Shown piece after piece: positions 15,846 through 25,476 of a stretch of DNA of 64,000 bases. Below the pieces are notes generated by a model. The model saw only the letters and a program-made list of their open reading frames with translations. It was not told the origin of the DNA and did no database searches. How positions within the stretch are numbered: the stretch's first letter is position 1; each line of letters begins with the position of its first letter. The translations under genes were made by a program, and so were the position numbers. The stretch is from Glaciecola sp. KUL10. Its GTDB lineage: Bacteria; Pseudomonadota; Gammaproteobacteria; Enterobacterales; Alteromonadaceae. Location: contig NZ_BGNG01000005.1 in assembly GCF_003203515.1 (NCBI RefSeq), forward strand, positions 248,001-312,000, written 5' to 3'.

Positions 15846-17711
15846 TTAATTTAAAAAGCCATTGAGGTGTTTACGAATATCGCTGATTAATACTTCTGTC
15901 CCTAGGCGCGTTAGATGGACCTTATCAGTATAAAGTCCAGAATTATCATTTTTGTGTATACATTGATTTTGTTGACAAAAAGCATCGACTACAGAAACAT
16001 AATAAGTGGCAACTGATTCAAGTTCAGAACGAAACTCTAGATCCATTTCGGAGCGCCCTTTTCGTCGAACGTGAGGTACTAGGTCATAATCTATAAGCTC
16101 ACTCATTCCTTGAAGCAATGGGACGTTGGTGTAGTAGTCTACTGGGGGCCCTATAACTAGCACTTTGGTACCTTTTTCTTTTAACGCTATCACATTTTCT
16201 ACCAACATTGGGAGGTCTGAAGATTGCCACATTGCGAAAATGACCACTAAATCAATTTTAACATCTCTTTCCCATAATTTACTCCTCACTAACCGATCAA
16301 GCGTTTTAGCAGATTTCGTCCAACTACTTTCTAGACCGGGTTTATAATTCACGGCACTTGCTTGCAGAAAATTAACATTTGGAAAAGTATCTATAAACGT
16401 ACTCGTTATATTTGCTGAAAGGCTGTCTCCTGTAACTAAAACGTTTTTTGTGTCCGTGCTAATATCTAGGCATTTATTGTAGCTCTCATCGAGATTATCT
16501 TCTTTCGTTACAAAGAAGCATTCATTAAGTCTAAATAGAGATGCTTCATTTTCGATCTTCAAGTATTTACCAGCCTCTGGGTTTCGCTCCCAAACGCCAT
16601 TAACGAAGGCTATCCATAAAACAATGAAGCCAGATAGAACTAAGGCAAAAATAGGCATTGCACTGCCAAGGGTAAGTTTAGGTAGAGATTGACTTTTTTG
16701 CTTGTAAAACCTTAAAACAGGTAACTCAACCAGTAGATACATTAACCAACCCACTAAAACGCTCATTACGATCAAAGAGACTGTTATAAAAACATTTGTG
16801 ATCGGTAAGAACATACCCACTAAACAGACTATTGGCCAATGACAAAGATATAGTGAATAAGAAATATCACCAAAGAATGTCATAAATTTATTTCTTAAAA
16901 TACCATTGATGTTAGAAGAACAGTCTAAAGATATTAGTAATAAAGCGGTACCTAAAACAGGTAATATCGAACCTACACCAGGAAATACAAAAGACTTTTT
17001 ATAAAAAAGTATAGTGACTAGTAGTATTAATAACCCTAGCAAGGAAACTGATTTTGAAACTCCTGATTTCCTAAGTGCGATTCCGTTCCAAGCTATTATC
17101 GCTCCTGTACAGAATTCCCATGCCCTGTACCACGGCAAGTAAAAGGCAGCGCTTTGGTTGGTGTAAGTAACAATAACAGCGCCAAAAAAAGATAATATAA
17201 ATATAACAAAGAATAAATGATTGATACTCTGTCTGATATTTAAAACACCAAGAATTAAAAGTGGAAAAAACAAGTAAAACTGCTCTTCAACACCCAATGA
17301 CCAAGTGTGTAATAGGGGATTTGCGATTCCACTGGAAAAGTAATCCAACGTAAAATAAAAGTAGATATTTGACAACCCAAAAAGCGAAGAGAACATCGAA
17401 TAGTAGAAAGTATCGTTGCTACTTAAGGGAAAAAGAGGACCAAAAACTAAAGCGGTGAAAAACACTGTAACAAAAAGAGCAGGAAGAATTCTCCAAAAAC
17501 GTCGTATGAAAAACGCGCTTAAATTAAAGTTGTTATTGCCAACCTCCTTTTTGATAATTCTTGTTATTACAAATCCAGAAATCACGAAGAATATATCTAC
17601 ACCAACAAAGCCACCATGAATAAATGGAAGTTGTACGTGGAATAAGAGAACACTTATGACGGCAAGGCCTCTTAAACCTTGCACCTCCAAGATAATACTT
17701 TTTTGTGGCAT
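15846..17711 (-). CDS. Second acyltransferase-3/SGNH fusion O-acyltransferase
   Basis: 621 residues with the same architecture as the neighbour at 13887. The acyltransferase-3 domain has LEVQGLRGLAVISVLLFHVQ and GGFVGVDIFFVISGFVITR. The C-terminal SGNH-like domain has GDSLSANIT and DKVHLTRLG, which supply the Ser and the Asp/His. The two proteins have diverged strongly outside these motifs, so they probably modify different positions or sugars. The gene is part of a minus-strand set running from 19057 to 13887 together with a polymerase/ligase gene 92 bp upstream. It starts at ATG. Confidence 0.92.
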   Translation of the reverse strand: MPQKSIILEVQGLRGLAVISVLLFHVQLPFIHGGFVGVDIFFVISGFVITRIIKKEVGNNNFNLSAFFIRRFWRILPALFVTVFFTALVFGPLFPLSSNDTFYYSMFSSLFGLSNIYFYFTLDYFSSGIANPLLHTWSLGVEEQFYLFFPLLILGVLNIRQSINHLFFVIFILSFFGAVIVTYTNQSAAFYLPWYRAWEFCTGAIIAWNGIALRKSGVSKSVSLLGLLILLVTILFYKKSFVFPGVGSILPVLGTALLLISLDCSSNINGILRNKFMTFFGDISYSLYLCHWPIVCLVGMFLPITNVFITVSLIVMSVLVGWLMYLLVELPVLRFYKQKSQSLPKLTLGSAMPIFALVLSGFIVLWIAFVNGVWERNPEAGKYLKIENEASLFRLNECFFVTKEDNLDESYNKCLDISTDTKNVLVTGDSLSANITSTFIDTFPNVNFLQASAVNYKPGLESSWTKSAKTLDRLVRSKLWERDVKIDLVVIFAMWQSSDLPMLVENVIALKEKGTKVLVIGPPVDYYTNVPLLQGMSELIDYDLVPHVRRKGRSEMDLEFRSELESVATYYVSVVDAFCQQNQCIHKNDNSGLYTDKVHLTRLGTEVLISDIRKHLNGFLN

Positions 17712-17803
17712 AATTTTATTTTCCGACCTAATTAAAAGCGATACAAGTTGGCGTGTTCAGAATTGATAAAATATTTTGGACTTCGACTAAACTCAATAAA
17801 CAT

Positions 17804-19057
17804 TTAAGAAAACTCATGCTTGCCAATTGAATGGATAGGAGCTTTTGTTTTGTTAATTTTTGATTGAGCAATAATCGCCCCTATTAAAAACCAAAAATAC
17901 CAATTAAAAACTAGGTATCCTAAAATATTGTCTGAAAAATGTGACAGCATATAACCAACAAATAGGCCAAATATAATAATATTATGCCTTTCTAATTTGA
18001 CAAGGAGCCATAGTTTAGTCATGACACTGAAGAGCAGATAGAAAAAAGCAATGATTCCTAAAACACCCAGTTCAAACAATAATTGTACATAAGTGTTATG
18101 TGCAGCTGCTCCGCTTGGAAGGGGAATTAAGAAAAAATCATGCGAATAGTTCATAAAACTCTGATAACCAAAACCTAAGATTGGAGCCTCCCAAAACTTA
18201 TCCAATGCGCCCGCCCAAATAACTTTTCGCCATGCATAAGAGTTTAGAGCCTGATAATCATCGACAAATGCATCTATATCATTACCTTTAGTGAGATCAA
18301 TCAGACGTTCTTGAACGCTTGGTACCGACAATGCTATCAGACTAGCGATAGCTAAGTATATAAGGAAGCGTTTTTCACTAAATAATCCAAACAATAATAT
18401 TATAAAGAAAACAATTAACCACGCAGATCGAGTTTTAGTACCTAAAATACATACGCCAACTATAAAAATAAACAACATACAAAATTTGCGAAGTGTCACT
18501 TCTTTGATAAAAAGTGAACTTTTTATCGCATAAAAACAAGTCGCAAATATAGTGAGAAGAAAAAAAGCAAAAACATTTGGATGACTAAAACTTCCAAACA
18601 GTCTAAACCCATGGTGATTTGTGCTTCCAGCAGGAAATACAACTTCATAGAGTGTAAACAAAATAGGAATGATCGCTGATATGATAATAGCTTTGATACA
18701 CTCCACAAAATCGCTTTCAGTTTTTATAAAGTGAAATGGAATTGTGAACATCGCAGCATACGTAACAGCTACCAGAGAAAGGCGTATTCCTGCTGTCAGG
18801 TTGGGAGTCCAAGCTAAAGAGATAATCATTAGAAATAGAAGTGGTAACCACCAAACCGCTTCACGATAGATCTTAAACTTTAGTTTCAATAATATTGTCA
18901 ATAAGCAAACTAAAATAAATAAATTGAATACAGCACCAAAACTAAAACCAGCGATTTTAAACTTGCTTGCAATGCTATCCAGAGATGGGCGTATTAATAA
19001 AATAGCAAGTAAAACAGGACTATATAAATAGAGCTTGGGCGTTCTAAACAAATTCAT
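17804..19057 (-). CDS. O-antigen ligase/polymerase family membrane protein (Wzy/WaaL-like)
   Basis: 417 residues and about 11 hydrophobic segments. A large periplasmic loop carries the Wzy_C-type pattern: GTKTRSAWLIVFFIILL, then PILGFGYQSF and AAHNTYVQLLFELGVLG. Proteins of this family either polymerise undecaprenyl-linked repeat units or ligate glycan to lipid A core or protein. The sequence alone does not separate the two. With a flippase nearby and a second family member at 28225, this one probably serves the accessory glycan of this region. It starts at ATG and is the first gene of the minus-strand acyltransferase set. Confidence 0.85.
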   Translation of the reverse strand: MNLFRTPKLYLYSPVLLAILLIRPSLDSIASKFKIAGFSFGAVFNLFILVCLLTILLKLKFKIYREAVWWLPLLFLMIISLAWTPNLTAGIRLSLVAVTYAAMFTIPFHFIKTESDFVECIKAIIISAIIPILFTLYEVVFPAGSTNHHGFRLFGSFSHPNVFAFFLLTIFATCFYAIKSSLFIKEVTLRKFCMLFIFIVGVCILGTKTRSAWLIVFFIILLFGLFSEKRFLIYLAIASLIALSVPSVQERLIDLTKGNDIDAFVDDYQALNSYAWRKVIWAGALDKFWEAPILGFGYQSFMNYSHDFFLIPLPSGAAAHNTYVQLLFELGVLGIIAFFYLLFSVMTKLWLLVKLERHNIIIFGLFVGYMLSHFSDNILGYLVFNWYFWFLIGAIIAQSKINKTKAPIHSIGKHEFS

Positions 19058-19299
19058 TTCTTTTGTCTTTTGATTAGGGTATGACTGATAATGGAGAAAC
19101 GTTAATATATCACTGATGTAAAGATACTGATAGGATCAAAACAAAAGTCAGCTATAAAGCATCACTTTCAAATATATTCAACGACACCAAAGAATTAATA
19201 TCACAATTGTGTCAAATCTTTTCTGTTTTGATTGATTCGGTAAAAGTTTTGATAGTAACAGTAACAAACTACATTAATAGATAATATGAAGAGACAAAC

Positions 19300-20312
19300 A
19301 TGAGTTCAAAAACTGATTGGGTAGACTATGCCAAGGCACTAGGAATAATTTTAGTTGTCTATGGTCATACGGCGAGAGGAGTTTTTAATGCTGGGCTTGA
19401 TATGAATAATGAGCTTTTCAAATTGATTGACAGCGTGATTTATACCTTTCACATGCCTTTGTTTTTTTTCTATCGGGCCTATTTTTTATCAATTCATTAT
19501 CCAAAAGGGGGTTTGGACACTTAACGTTGAATAAGATAGATACAATTGTCTACCCCTTTATTCTGTGGTCGCTCCTACAAGGCTCTATAGAAGCTTTTTT
19601 GGCAAACTATACAAATGGCAGTGTTACATTTACTGAAGTGCTCGCACTGTGGGAGCCTCGCGCGCAATTTTGGTTTCTTTACTCTTTGTTCTTTATATTT
19701 TTGATAAGCGGTTTCATCTTTTCATATATTTCCTATGACCACATATTTGCTCTGTTTTTGCTAAGTTGTGCCTTATACATTTTTAAGAACATACTACCAA
19801 ATACTGCGATTATTTATTTTACAGCTAGTAACTTAGTCTTCTTTTTGCTAGGTGTTTTTTTCACAAACTATAAACTTCATCGTATTTTTAATTCAAATTT
19901 AAGTTTAGTGACTGTTTCAATATTATTTGTAATTAGCCAATACTGGTTTCATTTTTTGTTGGGTATGACTTATCTCGACGTGGGGATTGCATCGTTAGTT
20001 GTAGCTACAATTGGGATCTTTATGGTGACAACCGTCTCTATTCACCTTTGCAAAACCCCTTCTAACGTACTAGGTTATGTAGGAGCATCGTCACTTGCAA
20101 TATACTTAATGCATACCCTAGCAGGGAGCGGAGTTCGCATTTTGTTGCAAAAAGGCATTGGGTTAGAATCTGCGACACTTCACTTGGTTCTAGGCTGTAT
20201 AGCGGGAATAATGTTCCCTCTTTTAGCGTTGAGACTGTTTCGAATATTTAGAATCAAATACGCTCTATCAGCCCCAATTAGCAATTTGTTTGTAGCTCGG
20301 ATGAAAGACTAA
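19300..20312 (+). pseudogene. Acyltransferase-3 family gene, frameshifted in a T8 tract
   Basis: The first frame, from ATG 19300, encodes TDWVDYAKALGIILVVYGH and FHMPLFFF, then leaves the family pattern and stops at 19524. Shifting frame inside the T8 run at 19462-19469 continues without a break as LSGLFFINSLSKRGFG and on to NKIDTIVYPFILWSLLQG, ending at 20312. One more T would give a complete protein of about 337 residues with the standard acyltransferase-3 N-terminus and ~10 helices, resembling EPS/fucose O-acetyltransferases. So the gene is off as sequenced. A phase-variable contingency tract, transcriptional slippage, a fresh mutation or a homopolymer base-call error could each explain it. 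The fragment from 19527 alone (TTG) would be a non-functional membrane piece. Confidence 0.85.
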
Positions 20313-20510
20313 CAAGGGTGGTTTAGTAAAATCTCCTCTAAGTTGGGGGCGATAGACAGGTCATTGATGTTCGTAGTCACCATATGGATTAGTCGCTCGT
20401 TAACTGTCTCATCCATTCCGATTTAAACTTGTTTGAATTTTGGTTCAAATAAAACAAAGTTAAATTTACTTAGTCAATAAAATTTCACAACAAACAATGT
20501 TTCACAAATT

Positions 20511-21236
20511 TCAAAGCGCCCTGTAAATCCTGACCAATGAACGCGCATTAGACAAATAACGCTTAAACAATCGAGTGTCGCTAAACATACGATGCAACCA
20601 TTCAAGACTTAATTTTTGCATTATTTTTGGCGCTCGTTTCTCATCACCCGTTAGAAATAAAATGGAAGCACCAATACACAGCGCGACACCATGTTTAAGC
20701 TCGGAGGTAAGCTTAAAAGCAAACTCTTCTTGACGTGGTGAACCTACAGCGAGAAATATAATGTCAGGTCTGATTTGTTTAACTTTATCAACAAGTTTAC
20801 TTACTTCGTCAGGCTTGTTAATAAACCCCATAGAAGGGTTAATGTGATGCATATCTGGCAGGTTATATTGAGTTTTAAACTCTTCGTACACTGAGTTTTC
20901 TCCGCCAAATATGAGGACACGCTTAGCAATTAGTCGTTCATCATTAAACAAATTAGCAGTCAGGTCACTACCAGGAACAACGCTCATATCTTGTGAGTAC
21001 TTTGCTTTAATGAGTTTTTTTAAAATTCTTGAGTCACAAATACACAAAGCCGCTTTATCGTATAGCATCTTATATTTTGTCGCCGATTCTGCGTCAACTA
21101 ATCTAGCAAGGTGATCAATATTTGGAGTGACGATATACTCGTACTGATTCTTGTTTGAGTTATCAAAAACATAATCCATGGTCGCAGCCATGTCGATATC
21201 GTGAAGTTTACAGATATTAGTATTGAGGGTCTTCAT
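20511..21236 (-). CDS. WecG/TagA/CpsF family glycosyltransferase (GT26)
   Basis: 241 residues. The family signatures TPNIDHLARL near residue 40, CDSRILKKLIKA and VAVGSPRQEEFA near residue 165 are clear. GT26 enzymes (WecG, TagA, CpsF) transfer the second sugar, often N-acetylmannosamine or its uronic acid, onto an undecaprenyl-linked sugar at the membrane face. The start codon overlaps the stop of the upstream glycosyltransferase gene (TAATG), so the genes are translationally coupled in a minus-strand operon running 23621 to 20511. It is the last gene of that operon. The sugar donor is unknown. Confidence 0.9.
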   Translation of the reverse strand: MKTLNTNICKLHDIDMAATMDYVFDNSNKNQYEYIVTPNIDHLARLVDAESATKYKMLYDKAALCICDSRILKKLIKAKYSQDMSVVPGSDLTANLFNDERLIAKRVLIFGGENSVYEEFKTQYNLPDMHHINPSMGFINKPDEVSKLVDKVKQIRPDIIFLAVGSPRQEEFAFKLTSELKHGVALCIGASILFLTGDEKRAPKIMQKLSLEWLHRMFSDTRLFKRYLSNARSLVRIYRAL

Positions 21237-22408
21237 TAATCTCTATTTGTCCTTTTCCATTCTTTTTCACGGTTCTTGATGAAACTTTTATAAACACCGA
21301 ATTTTGACAGCACAAAATTGAGCGCCCCACTCAATTGCCTTGCAGGCAGTATTTTGGTTCCAAGCTTTACCCAAATTAAAAACAAAAGGCCAAGCATTGT
21401 TAGCGTTATTAGCGAAGATATAAAAAACAATCCGAATCCGAGCCAATATGATGCGACAAGAGAAATTATGATTACGAGTATGGATGTAGCCAACCACAAA
21501 ACCGTCGGTGGAATTGCCGCGTCTAGTGCTTTTAGCGCCAGCGGTAAGTTTAATTTAAATATAGCTTTTAAGATAACTTTTGGCATTTTGAGCACAATCG
21601 CCATGTGCCCATGTTCCCATCGTTTTCGTTGAGTTTCTAAGCCCACTTCATTTTCTGGAAAATAACTATAAACGCTCGGTTCATCGAAAAAAAACACCTC
21701 TTCTTTTGCTTTTGTAAGGTTTAGCCCTAATTCCAAGTCTTCCACGATACTTGATGACGCTAGTGAATGCGCTTTTAATACCCTAAGAGGAAATGCCATT
21801 CCACTACCTTGAATATGACACCCTATCCCAAGCATTTTTTGCCCAACTGGGCGCACCCAGTTTTTAATCATCCACGTAAACTCAGCAATATTGAGCTTAA
21901 TGTTATTTTGATTAGGAGATAGCATTAAATACTTGCCCTGAACCACAGAGTCTAGCGCTTGAGACTTCGAAACAATTCTACTAAAGGCACCTTTTTCAAA
22001 AAGGCAATCAGCGTCCATCACCACAATGGTTTGCGTTTCTGGATAATTTTCTTTTACATAGTCAACACCGTGTTGAAGTGCAAACCCTTTACCTACATGC
22101 TCTTTATTGAATCTTTCCAACACCTCAACACCAAGCTCTCGGCATATCGAAGCGGTGTTGTCGCTGCAGTTATCAGCAATTACGACCATTCGATCGTTTT
22201 CACCTAATTCTTGTTTAATATTGTTGAGTGTATCTGTTATTCCCGACTCTTCGTTATGTGCCGGAATAATCACAACGCAAGAACCTATGCGTCGAATTGT
22301 CTGCTTTGATTGCTCGCCTTTATTAACGAACACAAGGCCCAAAAAAAGTTGTAGGCAAAAAAAGAGCACTATTACCAAAAAAGCATAAATAATTATTTCA
22401 AACAACAT
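21236..22408 (-). CDS. Membrane glycosyltransferase family 2
   Basis: 390 residues. An N-terminal membrane helix (~5-28) is followed by a GT2 catalytic domain: VVIIPAHNEESGI, the DxD site VVMDADCLFEK near residue 130, the acidic block VEDLELG and the processive-type motif QRKRWEHGH. Two to three C-terminal helices lie at ~290-355. The layout resembles the cellulose synthase/IcaA-like group, although such proteins in Wzx/Wzy clusters often add single sugars. A T8 run on the coding strand (A8 at 21687-21694, codons for EVFFFDEP) is in frame. Stop and start overlap with the gene downstream, and the upstream GT4 gene abuts at 22408. Confidence 0.9.
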   Translation of the reverse strand: MLFEIIIYAFLVIVLFFCLQLFLGLVFVNKGEQSKQTIRRIGSCVVIIPAHNEESGITDTLNNIKQELGENDRMVVIADNCSDNTASICRELGVEVLERFNKEHVGKGFALQHGVDYVKENYPETQTIVVMDADCLFEKGAFSRIVSKSQALDSVVQGKYLMLSPNQNNIKLNIAEFTWMIKNWVRPVGQKMLGIGCHIQGSGMAFPLRVLKAHSLASSSIVEDLELGLNLTKAKEEVFFFDEPSVYSYFPENEVGLETQRKRWEHGHMAIVLKMPKVILKAIFKLNLPLALKALDAAIPPTVLWLATSILVIIISLVASYWLGFGLFFISSLITLTMLGLLFLIWVKLGTKILPARQLSGALNFVLSKFGVYKSFIKNREKEWKRTNRD

Positions 22409-23621
22409 TATGCCAAGCCTTTTTTAAACACTTTATTTAACTTGTCGGTTTCAGTATCAACTGAATGCTCTTGCTTGACAGCATCAAATGCGTTTTTAAC
22501 AAGAACTCGTTTTTCGTCTGTTGTTAAAACACTGAATTCAACAAGGCGAGCCACCAAGTGTTCTGTAGATCCAGGAAACACTAAATATCCAGTTGCAGAA
22601 TTGATGATGAGTTCAGGAATACCTGCAATTGAAGTGGTAATGACAGGAACGCCTGTCGCCATTGCTTCCATTATTGCAACGGGCAATCCTTCTGCAAAAC
22701 TTGGAAGTAACATTACGTCGGTTTTAGACAAATAGTCTTTTACTCGGTCTGAGTCTACCCAGCCTGTGATAGTGACCTTATTTTCCATCCGATGTTTCGC
22801 TAGATACGCCTCTACATCAGATCTCATTTCACCATCACCGACTAGCGTGAGATGCGCATCAAAGCCTTTATCCAAATATTGTTTAAAAGCCTCTAACAAA
22901 AGCAATTGCCCTTTTTGCTCACACAGTCTTCCGATGCAAAGCATTTGAATGCAATCAGTTTTTGATTTTTCAAGACAACGTGGCGCCTCAAAAAAATCAT
23001 CCTCTAAACCACAGTGAACAATAGTGACCTTATGCCAATCTCTCACTGCTGCCCAACGATACAATTGTGAACGACAATAACTCGTGATAGCGACCACGCT
23101 ACTCGCCTGTTGTATTTTTAACTTGAGGTTTAAGGTAAGAGGCTTATCAAATTCCTCCGGGCCATGAACAGTAAAGCTGTATTTGACGTCGCTTAATGCG
23201 CTTGCGTACATCGCAACTTCTGTTGGGTTAGTACCAAAGTGAGTATGTATATGCTCAATCGCATTATCTTCGCAGTGCTTTGCAACGATACAAGCTTCAA
23301 CCAGATAAATTAAATGTTTTACTAAACTAGTTTTTGACGCTTTGTTCATGTCTCTTAAAAGGCCCAGTGCTGTCAAAAAAGCCATGGGTTTTCTAAACAC
23401 GGTAGAAAAAAACACTACCATGGTTTTTATGGTGCCTTGCCCAAGTACATAGAACGTTTTGTTGTGCTCCTCCGCATCTACAGCGCCAAGCGTAGATGGA
23501 TCGTCACTGCGCATAGCCACCCTTGAGATGTTAAAACCTTTTTTTCTAATGAAAGAATTTCGCGCCTAATGAATGTGTGACTGACTTTGGGATATTGGTT
23601 TATAAGATAGAGAATGTTCAT
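22408..23621 (-). pseudogene. GT4 glycosyltransferase gene, frameshifted in an A7 tract near its 5' end
   Basis: The long frame (22408-23520, GTG-initiated) encodes most of a GT4 enzyme: CIGRLCEQKGQLLLLEAF and the E(x7)E motif FAEGLPVAIMEAMATG. It lacks the family's N-terminus. That N-terminus is found upstream in another frame: ATG at 23621 (AAAGAG upstream) encodes NILYLINQYPKVSHTFIRR then EILSLEKK. The two frames join at the A7 run (T7 at 23539-23545, plus strand); an eighth A would give a continuous protein of about 404 residues (KKGFNISRVAMRSDD). As sequenced the N-terminal Rossmann half is cut off. Explanations are phase variation, slippage, mutation or a base-call error. It is the first gene of the minus-strand glycosyltransferase operon, so its state could also affect downstream expression. 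Confidence 0.85.
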
Positions 23622-23676
23622 TCGCACAACTCTTTATTAATGCAAGTTAATATTTGTATCACGGTGTCAAGGCTAT

Positions 23677-24519
23677 TCATTTTAATAGTTCACGTTTAAA
23701 TACTTGTGCGACACGTCGTAGTTGTCCACCGGCAAGTAATAGCAAAATTTCTCCCAAAATAGGTCTAACCTGAGAGTAACCATACATTGTGTAGGTCAAG
23801 TCCAAATTTTCCTTAAGTGAGACTGGGCGAAGCTTTGATTTTAATCGTTCAAAAGCAAACCTCACTTTTTCCTCAGGCTTTTCAGAAATCCTAACCCCAC
23901 CATGGTCATGAATTTGCACATAAGAAAAAGATAAACAATTATGAAGCACTCCAAACTTTTCAGTCAAACGCAGCCATGTATCCCAATCTTGGAGAGCCGG
24001 CATTTCAATATCAAAGCCATTTATCTCGCGCAAAAAACTTGTCTTAGTGAACACTTGATTACCAATCAGGTTTGATCTGCGCAATTCTTGATACCTTACT
24101 TGTGGAGTGTCATAACACTTAACCACACCGTATTTGCGATGTTCGACGATGCTGTCAAACAAGCCAGCAAAGGGCTCATTACTAGCCTCAAATTCGCTCC
24201 ATTTGTCGACAAAGGTTTGAATACGCCAAGTTTCAAAATAGTCATCGTCGTCTAAACCCGTGATAAATTCGCCTTTTGCAGCAAAAATCGCTGCATTTCG
24301 ACCATAACAAGCACCGCGCGATGCGCCACTGTCATTGATAACTGCCTTAAGATGCCCTAAGGATTCTTGCTCTCTTAAATACTCTGATGTGCCATCAGAC
24401 GAACCGTCGTCAGCAACAATGATTTCGATATTAGGGTAAGTCTGATTTTGCACAGACTCGATTGCTCTTTTAAGTAACGCAATTCGATTAAACGTTGTAA
24501 TATAAACTGTGACTAACAA
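23677..24519 (-). CDS. Glycosyltransferase family 2 (GT-A fold)
   Basis: About 280 residues. LVTVYITTFNR opens the domain, followed by VADDGSSDGT and the DxD site GLDDDDYFE near residue 85. It is a cytosolic inverting transferase of unknown donor. I place the start at TTG 24519, which has GAGG five bases upstream and gives the usual GT2 N-terminus. The frame is open to a TTG at 24579, adding twenty residues (SYLPIGYLSE...) that the family normally lacks. It ends 55 bp before the ATG of the frameshifted GT4 gene on the same strand, so both are probably in one transcript. Confidence 0.88.
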   Translation of the reverse strand: MLVTVYITTFNRIALLKRAIESVQNQTYPNIEIIVADDGSSDGTSEYLREQESLGHLKAVINDSGASRGACYGRNAAIFAAKGEFITGLDDDDYFETWRIQTFVDKWSEFEASNEPFAGLFDSIVEHRKYGVVKCYDTPQVRYQELRRSNLIGNQVFTKTSFLREINGFDIEMPALQDWDTWLRLTEKFGVLHNCLSFSYVQIHDHGGVRISEKPEEKVRFAFERLKSKLRPVSLKENLDLTYTMYGYSQVRPILGEILLLLAGGQLRRVAQVFKRELLK

Positions 24520-24730
24520 AAACACCTCATCGAACGCTGTATATTCTGATAAATAACCAATAGGCAAATAGCTTACCAAATTAAAAGTTTTAGGTCTGTT
24601 TAAAAAATGTTACATCTTTCGATATAAAAAGATGAATACGATTTCAGCAAGCTATGCTTTATACTCTTTAAGAGTAAGGTACTGTGTTACAACTTTTTAG
24701 CCATCAAAACATCATTGAGACTGAGCACAT

Positions 24731-25420
24731 TTGAAGCGAATTAACTCACAATTTGAGCATTTCTGTTTTGAAGCAAAAAGGTTTTATTTTTCGATGGCTT
24801 TAGTGTTTTTGACAATGCTTTGCAGCTTTAAACTAACCCCCAACATCCAATTTACAGAAGAACTCTTCTCTCAAATCACGCAAAGATATAACCAAGCAGC
24901 CTCAGAGCGCGTGCGTGAGTGGCAATCTATTATCGAAGCAAATCAGTCATCTGATGTTCAAGATCAACTCTTTGAGATTAACCGTTTTTTTAACCGCTTG
25001 GAATTTAAAGATGACATCGATCACTGGAACCAACCCGACTACTGGGCCACTCCAATCGAGTTTTTAGCAACCCAAGCCGGCGACTGTGAAGACTACACAA
25101 TCGCAAAATACTTTAGCTTGTTGGAGTTGGGTATACCTAACGAAAAATTACGCCTCATTTACGTGACAGCCTTACGACCACGCCAAGCCCATATGGTTCT
25201 TGGTTACTACGAAACACCTAATTCAATCCCATTGATTTTAGACAATATCAACAAGCGAATACTGCCTGCTAATCTGCGTCGTGATTTAATCCCAATCTAT
25301 AGTTTTAATGGTGATGGCTTATGGTTGGCAAAATCACAGGGGCGAGGTCGCCAAGTTCAATCGGGTGGAAACAATAGTTTATGGGTTGACTTAAATGAAC
25401 GCATGAAGAACGGTTTTTAA
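24731..25420 (+). CDS. lapG: LapG-type periplasmic cysteine protease (transglutaminase-like)
   Basis: 229 residues. An N-terminal hydrophobic segment (FYFSMALVFLTMLCSF) directs export. The bacterial transglutaminase-like cysteine protease triad is C119 in AGDCEDY, H154 in QAHMVLGY and D171 in ILDNIN. In Pseudomonas and Shewanella LapG cleaves the N-terminus of the giant adhesin LapA, releasing cells from surfaces; it is held inactive by LapD when c-di-GMP is high. The gene for its regulator follows 56 bp downstream, which makes the call firm. Start is TTG (ATTTGAAGCGAA). No LapA-like adhesin or type I secretion gene is in this window. Confidence 0.92.
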   Translation: MKRINSQFEHFCFEAKRFYFSMALVFLTMLCSFKLTPNIQFTEELFSQITQRYNQAASERVREWQSIIEANQSSDVQDQLFEINRFFNRLEFKDDIDHWNQPDYWATPIEFLATQAGDCEDYTIAKYFSLLELGIPNEKLRLIYVTALRPRQAHMVLGYYETPNSIPLILDNINKRILPANLRRDLIPIYSFNGDGLWLAKSQGRGRQVQSGGNNSLWVDLNERMKNGF

Positions 25421-25476
25421 CGGAATACACCAAAGATGAATTACTATAAGAATATGCAAATAAGAGGGAATTACTT

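Noticed and set aside
13887-17711. Tandem duplication of acyltransferase genes by recent event
   Set aside because: The two proteins share architecture and motifs but differ widely elsewhere, so any duplication is old or they were acquired separately.
19527-20312. Stand-alone membrane protein starting with TTG at 19527
   Set aside because: The frame extends back to the T8 run and joins the AT3 N-terminus, so it is the second part of one acyltransferase gene.
22408-23520. GT4 gene taken as a complete GTG-initiated gene
   Set aside because: The family N-terminus is encoded immediately upstream in another frame, joined at an A7 run, so the 23520 start is an artefact of the frameshift.
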